Shown: positions 44,380 to 53,448, counted from the stretch's first letter. The stretch: 64,000 nucleotides of DNA from Psychrobacillus sp. FSL H8-0483 (GCF_038637725.1 NZ_CP152052.1:248001-312000); one strand, 5' to 3'. Numbers and translations are program-made. The notes: generated by a model not told the origin, from the letters alone.

Positions 44380-45927
44380 ATGGTAATCGCATATAAACAC
44401 GAACCTTTTACAGATTTTACTAAGGAAGAAAATAAAGAGGCATTTAAAGAGGCACTTAAATTAGTACAATCATATCTTGGAAAAGACTATGATTTAATCA
44501 TAGGCGGGGAGCGTATCTCAACAGAAGACAAAATTGTTTCTGTCAATCCGTCAAATAAAGAAGAAGTGGTTGGTCGTGTATCCAAAGCCAACCAGGAGCT
44601 TGCTGAAAAGGCAATGAAAATTGCTGATAAAGCGTTCAATACATGGAAGAAAACAAAGGCTGAAGTAAGGGCTGATGTTTTATTCCGTTCAGCAGCAATT
44701 GTAAGACGCCGTAAACACGAATTCTCAGCTATCTTAGTAAAAGAAGCTGGGAAGCCATGGAATGAAGCAGACGCAGATACTGCTGAAGCTATTGATTTTA
44801 TGGAATATTATGGGCGGCAGATGTTGAAATTAAAAGATGGAGTGCCAGTAGAAAGTCGTCCAATCGAGCATAATAGTTTTAATTATATTTCGCTTGGTGT
44901 TGGAGTGATCATTTCGCCTTGGAACTTTGCATTTGCTATTATGGCAGGCATGACAACAGCAGCTATCGTTTCTGGCAATACCGTATTATTAAAGCCAGCA
45001 AGTACCACTCCAGTTGTGGCAGCTAAATTTATAGAAGTACTTGAAGAAGCTGGACTTCCTAAAGGGGTTGTCAATTTCGTACCTGGGAACGGGGCTGAGG
45101 TAGGAGATTATTTAGTTGACCACCCCCAAACTCGCTTTATTAGTTTCACTGGATCACGAGATATAGGTCTTCGCATTTTCGAACGGGCCTCAATACTAAG
45201 TGAGGGTCAAATTTGGTTAAAACGTGTTATTGCTGAGATGGGTGGTAAAGATACCATCGTTGTTGACAAAGAAGCGGATTTGGAATTGGCTGCAAAGTCT
45301 ATCGTATTATCGGCTTTTGGTTTCTCAGGTCAAAAATGCTCTGCTTGTTCACGTGCAGTTATTGTAGAAGATGTATACGATTCAGTATTAAACCGTGCTA
45401 TTGAACTTACAAAAGAATTAACCGTAGGAGATGGAGCAGATCCATCGAATTATATGGGGCCAGTAAATGACCAAAACGCATTCGATAAAGTCATGAGCTA
45501 TATAGAGATTGGTAAGCAAGAAGGTAAACTCCTTGCTGGTGGTGAGGGAGATGACACCAAAGGATGGTTCATCCAACCAACAATCATTGCTGATGTAGCA
45601 GAAGATGCACGTATAATGAAAGAAGAAATATTTGGTCCAGTTGTAGCATTCTGTAAAGCACGTGATTTTGATCATGCCATTGAAATTGCGAATAACACAG
45701 AATATGGTTTAACAGGAGCTGTAATTTCTAATAACCGAGAAAATATCGAAAAGGCACGTGAGGATTTCCATGTTGGGAATCTATATTTCAATAGAGGATG
45801 TACGGGTGCTATTGTGGGATACCAACCATTTGGTGGATTTAATATGTCAGGAACGGATTCAAAAGCTGGCGGACCAGATTATTTAATTCAGCATATGCAG
45901 GGTAAGACAACATCAGAAATGCTTTGA
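44380..45927 (+). CDS. rocA: 1-pyrroline-5-carboxylate (glutamate semialdehyde) dehydrogenase
   Basis: A 515-residue aldehyde dehydrogenase that oxidises glutamate-5-semialdehyde to glutamate in proline and arginine breakdown. [19 protein letters not shown] at the start, [15 protein letters not shown] near 185, [11 protein letters not shown] near 286, the catalytic Cys in [15 protein letters not shown] near residue 320 and [10 protein letters not shown] near 415 match RocA/PruA. The length equals the family norm once the start is set at ATG 44380, with GGAGG at 44367-44371; the upstream frame to 44323 is not supported. A terminator follows at 46016. It may be co-functional with, but is transcribed apart from, the upstream cluster. 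Confidence 0.9.
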   Translation: MVIAYKHEPFTDFTKEENKEAFKEALKLVQSYLGKDYDLIIGGERISTEDKIVSVNPSNKEEVVGRVSKANQELAEKAMKIADKAFNTWKKTKAEVRADVLFRSAAIVRRRKHEFSAILVKEAGKPWNEADADTAEAIDFMEYYGRQMLKLKDGVPVESRPIEHNSFNYISLGVGVIISPWNFAFAIMAGMTTAAIVSGNTVLLKPASTTPVVAAKFIEVLEEAGLPKGVVNFVPGNGAEVGDYLVDHPQTRFISFTGSRDIGLRIFERASILSEGQIWLKRVIAEMGGKDTIVVDKEADLELAAKSIVLSAFGFSGQKCSACSRAVIVEDVYDSVLNRAIELTKELTVGDGADPSNYMGPVNDQNAFDKVMSYIEIGKQEGKLLAGGEGDDTKGWFIQPTIIADVAEDARIMKEEIFGPVVAFCKARDFDHAIEIANNTEYGLTGAVISNNRENIEKAREDFHVGNLYFNRGCTGAIVGYQPFGGFNMSGTDSKAGGPDYLIQHMQGKTTSEML

Positions 45928-46015
45928 TAATGATTTGTTGATGATCTGAAGAAGTATTTATGAATCATATAATAACCAAGCCCATTTGATTTTACAGATA
46001 AAGATAAAAATTCTT

Positions 46016-46045
46016 AAACACGCTCAATATGCGTGTTTTTTTTTG
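46016..46045 (+). terminator. terminator after rocA
   Basis: AACACGC pairs with GCGTGTT around TCAATAT and is followed by about eight T residues. Confidence 0.85.
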
Positions 46046-46189
46046 CAAAATATTTTAGGTTTAGACATTTGAATGGGATTGTTCACTTGGAGTACAACCT
46101 AATAATAGAAAAAGGGTTTGTAATACATAGTGTTGGACAAAAATGATTGCAGAGCTATTTAGTTGTACTGATTGTATGAGGAAAATGGT

Positions 46190-46527
46190 TTTAGGAGAAA
46201 GTGGGGGAGATGTTGGAGCATAATAAATAAGTAGATATCTCTACCTGACACAAGTAGAAATATCTACTTTTCTATGTTTCCATGGTTCATTATTAATCTA
46301 AAATCTCCCCCTATGCGACAATCGTTTGTAATAATAGTTTCAATAACTCTTCTAATGTTTCTGGTAATAGTTCTGGTAAATCTATTGGACTCTTCATTTC
46401 TATTCCTCCTTGAATCTCGTATTCTATTAACAATATAGGCAATCTATTTCGATTTTATACATAGATTTAGAAGAAAATTTTAAAAATGTTGATAATCTAT
46501 TAAAAAAGAGATTATCGGTCTAAATTA
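46190..46527. repeat. ~340-bp duplicated element, copy 1
   Basis: Nearly identical to 63332-63670. It contains the hairpin GTAGATATCTCTAC-N9-GTAGAAATATCTAC, an outer pair GGGGGAGAT/ATCTCCCCC, a small minus-strand ORF region with GGAGG, and a final stem GATAATCT...AGAGATTATC. Here the small ORF has lost one base. No transposase is present and no clear target-site duplication was seen. Confidence 0.88.
46312..46397 (-). pseudogene. frameshifted copy of a 28-codon small ORF
   Basis: Same sequence as the intact ORF at 63452-63538, but it reads GATTACC where the intact copy has GATTTACC, one T less on the minus strand. The frame therefore changes after six codons and stops early. GGAGGAATAGAA is still present before the ATG. 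Confidence 0.55.
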
Positions 46528-46534
46528 CTGTCTG

Positions 46535-46561
46535 AAGTCAATGTTAGTGACTTCTTTTTTG
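46535..46561 (+). terminator. orphan terminator between the repeat and the GntR gene
   Basis: GAAGTCA pairs with TGACTTC around ATGTTAG and is followed by TTTTTT. No gene lies directly upstream on this strand, so it may end a small RNA from the repeat or stop read-through. Confidence 0.65.
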
Positions 46562-46649
46562 TATGCAGTTGACGTCCTTCGGATTGTCATCATACACAAG
46601 TTACAGGTGTTACCCTTAATTTGTTAAAAAATAAAGAATAAACAGACTA

Positions 46650-46678
46650 TTGACACTAATAAGTTATTGTTTTATTAT
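46650..46678 (+). promoter_or_regulatory. sigma-A promoter of the second GntR gene
   Basis: TTGACA (46650-46655), a 17-bp spacer and TATTAT (46673-46678). Just downstream, ACTTGTACACATAAGT is a short imperfect palindrome suited to autoregulation by the GntR protein encoded next. Confidence 0.65.
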
Positions 46679-46733
46679 TAACTTGTACACATAAGTGGTC
46701 AACTACTTTAATGTGAATGAAGGAGGATTTGAA

Positions 46734-47450
46734 TTGCTAGATAAGAATGATTTTACTCCTTTGTATATTCAACTGTATCGTCAATTGAGGTTGAAGATAG
46801 TAAATGGTGAGTATATACAAGGGGAAGCGATTCCATCTGAAACAGAGATGATGAAGTTGTTTGATACGACTCGCGGTACCATTAGAAAAGCCTTGTCTTT
46901 GTTAGTGAATGAGGGGCTAGTCCATCAAGTTCGTGGGAAAGGTACTTTCGTTCGACTAAGTCCACTTCAGTACAGTATTACCAATTTTGGTGGCTTTACT
47001 GATTATTTGAAAAACCGTAATGAGCTAGCCGTTTCGAAAGTATTAGAACAAAACAGGGTGACAATTGATGGAACAGAATACTATCAGTTGACGCGAGCCC
47101 GTGGCGTACAAAAGGAAGATTCCGTTACCTACTTGATGATTGATACTTCATTGCTTCCAGTGAACTTATTTCCAGACCTAGACAAAAATAATTTTGAAAA
47201 TGAATCGCTTTACAAAATACTGCGTGAACAGTATCGAGTTAAGCCGACTCGGTCGGAAGTCTCTTTGTCACCGATTTTAATTGATGACCAAATGAGAAAC
47301 ATACTAGAGTTAAATGGAGAAGAAGTTGCATTACTGAAAGCGGAAGGTAATGTATACGATCAAAACAATAGAAAGATAGAAAAAGTGAAAATCGTTTATG
47401 CACCCACTATTGAATTCAATATAATGACGAGTATTAACTCGTCCAAATAA
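46734..47450 (+). CDS. GntR/HutC-type regulator of the ECF operon
   Basis: A 238-residue regulator. The winged-helix domain contains FTPLYIQLYRQLRLKIVNGE, PSETEMMKLFDTTRGTIRKAL and HQVRGKGTFV. The UTRA-type effector domain fills the rest (SVTYLMIDTSLLPVNLFPD, EVALLKAEGNVYDQN). The start is TTG 46734 with AAGGAGG at 46720-46726; the GTG at 46695 has no binding site. It precedes an ECF transporter and catabolic genes on the same strand and is the likely local repressor. Its effector is unknown. Confidence 0.82.
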   Translation: MLDKNDFTPLYIQLYRQLRLKIVNGEYIQGEAIPSETEMMKLFDTTRGTIRKALSLLVNEGLVHQVRGKGTFVRLSPLQYSITNFGGFTDYLKNRNELAVSKVLEQNRVTIDGTEYYQLTRARGVQKEDSVTYLMIDTSLLPVNLFPDLDKNNFENESLYKILREQYRVKPTRSEVSLSPILIDDQMRNILELNGEEVALLKAEGNVYDQNNRKIEKVKIVYAPTIEFNIMTSINSSK

Positions 47451-47559
47451 ATTTTTTAATTTGATGGAAGCGTATACATTTCGGAAAGTGATGTATTCAG
47501 ATTGTAAAGATTAAATAATTTTATTTAATTTCTATAAAAAATTAAAAGGGGGATGTCGT

Positions 47560-48168
47560 GTGAAAAAAATGAATAAGTTAACAATCTTTTTAATTCCAAT
47601 TGGGATTGCGGTCAACTTTATAGGGGGTCAAATTGCACTCTTATTAAAATTACCGCTCTATCTGGATTCGATTGGAACAATTACAGTAGGTGCACTTTGC
47701 GGGGGAATACCAGGAGCAATTGTTGGAGCAATCACAAACGTTAGTATTTCCGTTACAAATCCAACATCACTTGCTTACATTTGGTTGAATATCGGTTTCG
47801 GTTTACTTGCTGGTTATTTATCGAAAAAAGGTGTATTTAAAAAACTATGGAAAACAGTTTTTGCTGGTTTGGGTTTCGCTATTATTGGCGGAGGCGTTGG
47901 ATCAATGATTACTATTTTGTTATTTGATGGTTTAGGTGCAGGGACGACAGGTATGATTACTGGCGTGCTAATGACAATGGGGTTATCGGTACAGGCAGGT
48001 GCATTTATTTCTGAGTTATTTGCTGATTTACTTGATAAAGTTCCGACGTTAATTATTGTATTTTTCATTCTTAAAAGTATTCCAGTACGAACATTGGCTA
48101 AGCTTCCACTTGGACACGTTCTAATTGACAAGGATAAGTTGCAAGGTGCGACTGTAAAAGTAGCATAA
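47560..48168 (+). CDS. ECF transporter substrate-binding (S) component
   Basis: A 202-residue membrane protein with about five to six helices. PIGIAVNFIGGQIALLLKLP, LDSIGTITVGALCGGIPGAIVGA and NPTSLAYIWLNIGFGLLAG are typical of ECF S subunits, which bind the substrate inside the membrane and dock on the EcfT/ATPase motor. The substrate is not evident; the neighbouring PfkB kinase suggests a sugar-, nucleoside- or vitamin-like molecule. The start is GTG 47560 behind GGGGGATG. A terminator at 48202 separates it from ecfT. Confidence 0.8.
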   Translation: MKKMNKLTIFLIPIGIAVNFIGGQIALLLKLPLYLDSIGTITVGALCGGIPGAIVGAITNVSISVTNPTSLAYIWLNIGFGLLAGYLSKKGVFKKLWKTVFAGLGFAIIGGGVGSMITILLFDGLGAGTTGMITGVLMTMGLSVQAGAFISELFADLLDKVPTLIIVFFILKSIPVRTLAKLPLGHVLIDKDKLQGATVKVA

Positions 48169-48201
48169 CAGTGAGTAGAACTTTATAGTGTATTCGCTTA
48201 T

Positions 48202-48243
48202 CCCCCCATGTAGCGTATTTCTGCATGTGGGGAAATTTTTTTT
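48202..48243 (+). terminator. internal terminator between the S component and ecfT
   Basis: CCCCCCATG pairs with CATGTGGGG across a 13-base loop and is followed by AAATTTTTTTT. It would reduce transcription of the motor genes relative to the S component. Confidence 0.8.
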
Positions 48244-48294
48244 ACATAATTTGAATGATAGAACTACCACCACTTTTGAAGAGGAGACATGTAC

Positions 48295-49080
48295 ATGGAT
48301 TATGCATTTATCGATTCGTTTAGAAAAGCACAAGTACAAAATAATTGGTTTTTAGATCTTAATCCACTAAGTAAGTTAAATATTATCCTCATTTTAGCGA
48401 TTATCCCGATTGTCGCTAAGAGTTGGATAGTTAGTGTAGCGGTTATCCTTTTTTATTTTATTCTCGCAACAGCGTCCAGTCGTATCAAACAGTTCTCAAA
48501 AGTCTATATTCGGCTTGGACTTCTAATTGGTTCGTTACTCTTCATAATGAGGGCGATGTTCATACCCGGAGAAGATGTACTGATGAAATTCGGCTTTCTA
48601 ACAATTACGCAAGAAGGCGTGGACCACGGAATACAGTTTGCTACATTAGTTGTGGCAATTTGCGGAGCGCTTGTATTTTATAGTGTTGCGACGCAAGCGA
48701 AAGACTTAATGCTTGCCCTAGAAAAAAAGGGTGTCTCTCCTACGGCTACCTACGTTATTCTTTCTTCGCTCCAGTCCATTATTGACCTTGGAAGCATGTC
48801 GAAGCTAATTATGGAATCACAGAAAGCGAGGGGAATCGAGACGGAGGGAAAAGCCATTAATCGCATCAAAGCTTTTTTCCCGATACTAGGACCATTGTTT
48901 TTAGGGGCTATCTCCAATTCAGAAGAAAAGGCGATTGCAATGGATGCAAGAGCATTTTATGCACCCGCAAAAAATACGCATTTACGCGAATTACGGCCGG
49001 TTCCTCTGTCTGAGAAAATAATTTTGCTTATCGTCAATCTTGCTTTTATAGGATTTATCGTATGGAGGGTTGTTGGATGA
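48295..49080 (+). CDS. ecfT: ECF transporter transmembrane component
   Basis: A 261-residue EcfT. LDLNPLSKLNIILILAIIP near the start, several helices, and the two ATPase-contact helices ESQKARGIETEG near 179 and AISNSEEKAIAMDARAFYA near 206 (the A-R-G and A-R-A arginine words). These couple ATPase movement to the S component. The start is ATG 48295, with AGGAG at 48282-48286 and 8-bp spacing. It overlaps the first ATPase gene in ATGA. Confidence 0.85.
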   Translation: MDYAFIDSFRKAQVQNNWFLDLNPLSKLNIILILAIIPIVAKSWIVSVAVILFYFILATASSRIKQFSKVYIRLGLLIGSLLFIMRAMFIPGEDVLMKFGFLTITQEGVDHGIQFATLVVAICGALVFYSVATQAKDLMLALEKKGVSPTATYVILSSLQSIIDLGSMSKLIMESQKARGIETEGKAINRIKAFFPILGPLFLGAISNSEEKAIAMDARAFYAPAKNTHLRELRPVPLSEKIILLIVNLAFIGFIVWRVVG

Positions 49081-49925
49081 ACTGTATTTCACTTAAAAAT
49101 GTATCCTATAAGTATCCCTATACAGAAGAATTCGCTCTCCAAGAGCTGAATTATGCGTTTGAAACAGGGAAATGCTACGGTATTATTGGAGCCAACGGAA
49201 GTGGAAAAACAACATTTTGTAATTTACTTAGAGGGATGATTCCTCATTTTTTTGAAGGTGATCTTACGGGTGATGTTTTGATTGAAGGGAAAGATGTTCG
49301 CAATTGGGATAGTAATTTATTATCCACCAAAATAGGATATATATTTCAAAATCCGTTTACGCAGATCAGTGGCATTAAAGACACTGTCTTTGAAGAAATT
49401 GCGCTAGGCCTTGAAAATCTAGGTGTGGAAAAAGAAGAGTTGATCGATAGAGTCATCGAAGTTGTGAAGCTTTTAAAACTGGAACAACTTATCAAGAAAA
49501 ACCCGAATAATCTTTCAGGTGGTCAAAAACAACGCGTTGCATTTGCATCCATTATTGCCATGAATAACGATATCCTTGTGATCGATGAACCGACTTCACA
49601 GCTCGATCCGGAGAGTACTGCTGAGATTTTTGCGATTATCAATTTGTTAAAGGAACAAGGGAAAACTATTTTTCTAGTTGAACATAAAGTGGATTTGATA
49701 GCGGAATACTCGGATGAGGTTATCGTGTTAAAAGATGGTCGGATTGCCTTAAGCGGTTCAACGCTAGATGTGCTTTCCAATATAGAGCTTCTTCAGATGG
49801 GTGTTATGCTTCCTCAAGCAGCTATGCTTAGTTACGACATGCAAAAGGCGGATGAAGCTTTCGATACAATCGCGATAACGAAATCCCAGGTAATAGAACA
49901 GATCAAACAAAGGGTAGGTGTGTAA
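49077..49925 (+). CDS. ECF transporter ATPase, canonical subunit
   Basis: A 282-residue EcfA-type ATPase. Walker A GANGSGKTT lies near residues 36-44, the Q-loop at IFQNPFTQIS, the intact signature LSGGQKQR near 143 and Walker B LVIDEPTSQLDPES near 162-175. The start is ATG 49077 with GGAGGG at 49064-49069. It probably forms a heterodimer with the next gene product. Confidence 0.85.
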   Translation: MNCISLKNVSYKYPYTEEFALQELNYAFETGKCYGIIGANGSGKTTFCNLLRGMIPHFFEGDLTGDVLIEGKDVRNWDSNLLSTKIGYIFQNPFTQISGIKDTVFEEIALGLENLGVEKEELIDRVIEVVKLLKLEQLIKKNPNNLSGGQKQRVAFASIIAMNNDILVIDEPTSQLDPESTAEIFAIINLLKEQGKTIFLVEHKVDLIAEYSDEVIVLKDGRIALSGSTLDVLSNIELLQMGVMLPQAAMLSYDMQKADEAFDTIAITKSQVIEQIKQRVGV

Positions 49926-50729
49926 ATGGAAGCGATTGAGTTAAAGAATGTTTCGTTTGCTTACCCTGATGGACATGTAGCTAACGAAGAGCTAAATTTG
50001 ATCATAAGAAAAGGGGAAAGAGTAGCAATTGTAGGACAGAATGGAGCGGGAAAGACGACAGCGGTGAAGTTAATGAATGGGTTAAACAAACCTACGAGCG
50101 GTGATGTGCTCATTAATGGCGTGAATACCAAAGCGCAAACCACGGCCCAAACTTCCGCCTATGTTGGCTACGTTTTTCAAAATCCAGATGATCAGATTTT
50201 TAATAGTAATGTGCAAAAAGAAATTGAATACATGCTTCATTATTTAAAACTAGGTGCACAGGAAATCGAGCGGCGTGTAAGTAGAGCAGTTGAATTGACT
50301 GGGATCAAAGGCTATTTAAATATGAATCCATTCGATGTGCCCTATTCGATCAGGAAATTTGTAACTATAGCCATGGTGTTGGCCTTAGAAACTCCATATA
50401 TCATCCTTGATGAACCAACTGCAGGACAAGATTTACATGGTATTCAAACACTCACAAACTTGTTAGATAGATTACAGGAAGAGGGTAAATGTGTCATTAC
50501 AATTACTCATGATATGGAGTTTGTAGCAGATAATTTTACACGTGTGATAACCATGGCAAATAAAAGGATTATTGCAGATGATTCGGCACGGAATACATTT
50601 TGGTCTACAGAAATCTTAAAGGAGGCCAGGCTTAAAAAGCCTCAAATTGGAGAGATTTCTGAAGAACTCGGCATGGAAGGGAATATCATCTACCGACATG
50701 AACTGGTGGAACTACTAAACAAGAAATAA
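49926..50729 (+). CDS. ECF transporter ATPase, subunit with degenerate signature
   Basis: A 267-residue EcfA-type ATPase. Walker A GQNGAGKTT lies near residues 37-45, the Q-loop at VFQNPDDQIF and Walker B YIILDEPTAGQDLHG near 158-172. Where LSGGQ is expected it reads VPYSIRKFVTIA. The ABC signature is thus absent or strongly altered, so only one of the two composite ATP sites may be active. Many heterodimeric ABC proteins show such asymmetry. It follows the first ATPase with no gap. Confidence 0.83.
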   Translation: MEAIELKNVSFAYPDGHVANEELNLIIRKGERVAIVGQNGAGKTTAVKLMNGLNKPTSGDVLINGVNTKAQTTAQTSAYVGYVFQNPDDQIFNSNVQKEIEYMLHYLKLGAQEIERRVSRAVELTGIKGYLNMNPFDVPYSIRKFVTIAMVLALETPYIILDEPTAGQDLHGIQTLTNLLDRLQEEGKCVITITHDMEFVADNFTRVITMANKRIIADDSARNTFWSTEILKEARLKKPQIGEISEELGMEGNIIYRHELVELLNKK

Positions 50730-50769
50730 TGAATACATAAACACAAAAAAATGGTATGAGGTGAAGGGA

Positions 50770-51513
50770 TTGCGTATTCAAACAGAGGATTTTCTAAGCT
50801 TATTTAATGTGAACAAACCTATATTGGCAATGATTCATTTGAAAGGTGAAAGCAATGAAGAAAAGGTTGAAATTGCTAAACTGGAAATCGATCAATTGAT
50901 TGACAATGGCGTTGACGCTGTAATCATTGAAAATTATTTCGGTCCCCCTGAAGTGGTGGAAGAAGTGTTGAACTATCTATATTCAGAACGAAAAAACATC
51001 ATTTATGGTGTCAATGTTCTTGATAATGATAAGAAAGCGTTTGAACTTGCTGTTAAATACGATGTGAAATTCATTCAGTTGGATTCGGTTGCAGGACATC
51101 TGCACCTAGATGAAGATCGTGAGTTTGATGAATGGATTATGGATGCACGCAAACAAACGAATGCCTTTGTACTTGGTGGCGTCAGATTTAAATATCAACC
51201 TTATTTGTCAGGAAGAACGTTAGAAGAGGATTTAACAATTGGGATGACTAGATGCGACGCAATCGTTGTGACAGGCGAGGGGACAGGTCTAGAAACAGAT
51301 ATTACGAAAATCAAGGAATTTAGAAGGATTATGGGGAATGACTTTCAGCTTGTTATTGGTGCGGGTCTAACTGCAGATAACTTTAAAGAGCAACTTGAAG
51401 TAGCGGATGCTGCAATTGTAGGAAGCTATTTGAAGGACACATTTAAGGATGATGGAAATGTTAGTGTTGAAAACGTGCGTCATTTTATGACTCAAATAAA
51501 GAACGTACGATAG
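50770..51513 (+). CDS. BtpA/SgcQ-family TIM-barrel protein
   Basis: A 247-residue protein. KPILAMIHLKG at the start, GVDAVIIENYFGPP near 53, FIQLDSVAGHLHLDEDREFD near 100, CDAIVVTGEGTG near 165 and LVIGAGLTADNF near 198 fit the BtpA family. That family is a TIM barrel named after a photosystem I factor, but in heterotrophs it lies in sugar or nucleoside operons (SgcQ) and its reaction is unknown. The start is TTG 50770 with GAGGTG at 50758-50763. It lies 40 bp after the ECF ATPase gene. Confidence 0.78.
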   Translation: MRIQTEDFLSLFNVNKPILAMIHLKGESNEEKVEIAKLEIDQLIDNGVDAVIIENYFGPPEVVEEVLNYLYSERKNIIYGVNVLDNDKKAFELAVKYDVKFIQLDSVAGHLHLDEDREFDEWIMDARKQTNAFVLGGVRFKYQPYLSGRTLEEDLTIGMTRCDAIVVTGEGTGLETDITKIKEFRRIMGNDFQLVIGAGLTADNFKEQLEVADAAIVGSYLKDTFKDDGNVSVENVRHFMTQIKNVR

Positions 51514-51542
51514 GCTTTTCCTATCGGTAAGGAGGGGTACAC

Positions 51543-52508
51543 ATGAAGAGTGATTATTCTTTTTTTGTTGGAGACATTGCGTTAGACCAATATTATAGGT
51601 CTCCGTATTGGCCTGGGATTCGTGAAAAAGTCCTTGTGGAGACGTTAGACGCTTACGTCGGCGGAATGATAGCGAATGCAGCAAGTGTCTATGCAGCTTT
51701 TAATGAAAACATTTACTATCTTGCTTTGCTTAATAGTGGAAGTATTACACAAATTCTCTGTAAGGATTTACAAGATAGAGGAATAGATACACGGTATATT
51801 CTCTATGATGATTCGCTGCCAGATGCGAAGAATATGATTATATTAGCAGAAGATGACCATACATTATTTATCCCGACATTGGGCATTACTCATTTTGAAA
51901 TAACGAATGAAATTATCGATGCAATGTGTAAGGCAAAATACGTATATACATGTATTTCAGAAATCAGACCTTTACGATGTGGAGATATGGACGCACTCGA
52001 TATTATTAAGAAAGTCAGAGCAAGTGGTGCGAAAATGGTCTATGATTTGGATGTCGCTCATTTAGAAGCAGGTGACGAATTATTTATTGAAGAGATGGAC
52101 ATTGTATTTTTCAACACGATTGGTTTTGACACCTATCGAAAAGAGAAAACAGCTGAACAAGCTGTTGCCCAATTATTTGAATTTGGAACGGAAATCGTAG
52201 TCGTTACACATGCAGAAGACGGGTGTGTTGTATATACAAAGGATGAGCAGATTCAAGTTCCAGGAATCCCAGTTGAAGTTGTTGATGTAACTGGAGCAGG
52301 AGATACATTTTGCAGTTCGTTTATCCATGCCCTAAATAAAAGTGATAATTTAACACTTGTAGCCCGTTATGCAAACGCTGCTGCTGCTCGAGCAGTAACT
52401 GTCATGGGTCCTCGTGGAGGAGTGGCTTCAAACGAGGAGATTATCGACTTTATGAAAGAGCAGAATGTTCTCCTAGACAATACGTTCGACTGTTTCATGT
52501 CTAAATGA
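51543..52508 (+). CDS. PfkB/ribokinase-family kinase
   Basis: A 321-residue sugar or nucleoside kinase. VETLDAYVGGMIANAASVYAAF near residue 31 is the substrate-side motif, and VVDVTGAGDTFCSSFIHAL near residue 245 carries the catalytic Asp and the anion hole. AAGGAGGGG precedes the ATG. It probably phosphorylates what the ECF transporter imports, or a breakdown product handled by the BtpA-family enzyme. The specificity cannot be read from sequence. Confidence 0.83.
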   Translation: MKSDYSFFVGDIALDQYYRSPYWPGIREKVLVETLDAYVGGMIANAASVYAAFNENIYYLALLNSGSITQILCKDLQDRGIDTRYILYDDSLPDAKNMIILAEDDHTLFIPTLGITHFEITNEIIDAMCKAKYVYTCISEIRPLRCGDMDALDIIKKVRASGAKMVYDLDVAHLEAGDELFIEEMDIVFFNTIGFDTYRKEKTAEQAVAQLFEFGTEIVVVTHAEDGCVVYTKDEQIQVPGIPVEVVDVTGAGDTFCSSFIHALNKSDNLTLVARYANAAAARAVTVMGPRGGVASNEEIIDFMKEQNVLLDNTFDCFMSK

Positions 52509-52534
52509 CATAAATAACGGGGAGAGGGTAAGGT

Positions 52535-52699
52535 ATGAAAATCATTGCACAACCTGTTTCATCAATTGATTTCTCGGAATATGGAAAGTACTACAATATG
52601 AGTAATCAACCACATAATGTTATACGTTCGGAAGGCGATGGATGGAAAGATAGTATGACGGATGCACCTCTTATTAACTCAGAGGGGTTTTGGGTTTAA
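52535..52699 (+). CDS. short, probably truncated ureidoglycolate-lyase-like N-terminus
   Basis: A 54-codon frame, MKIIAQPVSSIDFSEYGKYY then GDGWKDSMTDAPLINSEGF, ending at a stop at 52697. The start resembles the first residues of AllA/ureidoglycolate lyase-like or DUF4867 proteins, which are about three times longer. GGGGAGAGGG precedes the ATG, 26 bp after the kinase gene, so it belongs to the operon. A terminator lies 22 bp later. The frame was probably cut by a deletion, and the family call is weak. Confidence 0.5.
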   Translation: MKIIAQPVSSIDFSEYGKYYNMSNQPHNVIRSEGDGWKDSMTDAPLINSEGFWV

Positions 52700-52720
52700 A
52701 TTAAATAGGATGCTCTTTGT

Positions 52721-52775
52721 AAAGCCTCAAACAGTTAGGGATGTGAGTTCCACTCTCTAACTATTTGAGGCTTTA
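52721..52775. terminator. strong bidirectional terminator of the ECF operon
   Basis: AAAGCCTCAAACAGTTAG pairs with CTAACTATTTGAGGCTTT with one mismatch. It lies between convergent genes, the ECF operon and gbsR. Confidence 0.88.
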
Positions 52776-52861
52776 TGTATTTCAAAAAGTTTTGTAAAAA
52801 AATGATGAAAATCTTTTATTAAACCTTCTCTAAAATGTATCAGCTATCTTGTCGATAAAAC

Positions 52862-53410
52862 CTATTTCTGATCTGGAAATCCATTGTCCATCAGATTGTT
52901 TACAAACTGCTGAAGCCAAGTATAATATTCGACACCGTGTCGCAGCTTATTGAGGTCTCGAAGTAATTCCTGCCTCTCTTCATCACTGAGGTCTTTCGAA
53001 AGTACGATCTCCGAAAGTTCGGGAAGCACCTCGTTAATTGCCCCGAGCATGACATCGATTTCTCTCTGTAGCTTCATTGTAAAAAAGACACGGAATGTTT
53101 GGAAAAAATCAGTCTCTGCCACATATAGATCCTTTCGGTCCTTTTTTTCCTCTAGTTTTGTGACCATTCTAGATTCAAGCAGTGAACGGATAGCATAGCT
53201 CATGTTGCTCTTGCTCATGTTCATATATTCTTTCATATCCTCAAGTGTCATCGGTTTATCTTCGAAAAACATGAAGCCATAAAGTTTCCCGAATGAATAA
53301 TTGGCTCCGTATAGATCCATCGTTTGCGCAATGGCATCAATGATATGATTTCTTAATTCTGCGATGCGTAGAGACATCTCTTTCTCAGTTTGTGTAGTTG
53401 TCTTATTCAT
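52862..53410 (-). CDS. GbsR/MarR-type transcriptional regulator
   Basis: A 182-residue regulator of the GbsR family, whose best-known member is the choline-sensing repressor of glycine betaine synthesis. MDLYGANYSFGKLYGFMFFEDKPMTLEDM near residues 32-60, then the recognition helix MSKSNMSYAIRSLLESRMV and EEKKDRKDLYVAE. No betaine-synthesis genes are near, so it may instead act on the divergent operon at 53797. GGAGAG precedes the ATG. A PhoP-like box lies 39-77 bp upstream, over its probable -35 region. Confidence 0.78.
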   Translation of the reverse strand: MNKTTTQTEKEMSLRIAELRNHIIDAIAQTMDLYGANYSFGKLYGFMFFEDKPMTLEDMKEYMNMSKSNMSYAIRSLLESRMVTKLEEKKDRKDLYVAETDFFQTFRVFFTMKLQREIDVMLGAINEVLPELSEIVLSKDLSDEERQELLRDLNKLRHGVEYYTWLQQFVNNLMDNGFPDQK

Positions 53411-53448
53411 GATACTCTCCTATCCTTTATACAATTCTACGAGGCTAC

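Noticed and set aside
46190-46527. MITE of a known IS family
   Set aside because: The inner hairpin is strong, but the element ends are not inverted repeats and no clear target-site duplication was found, so it is listed only as a duplicated element.
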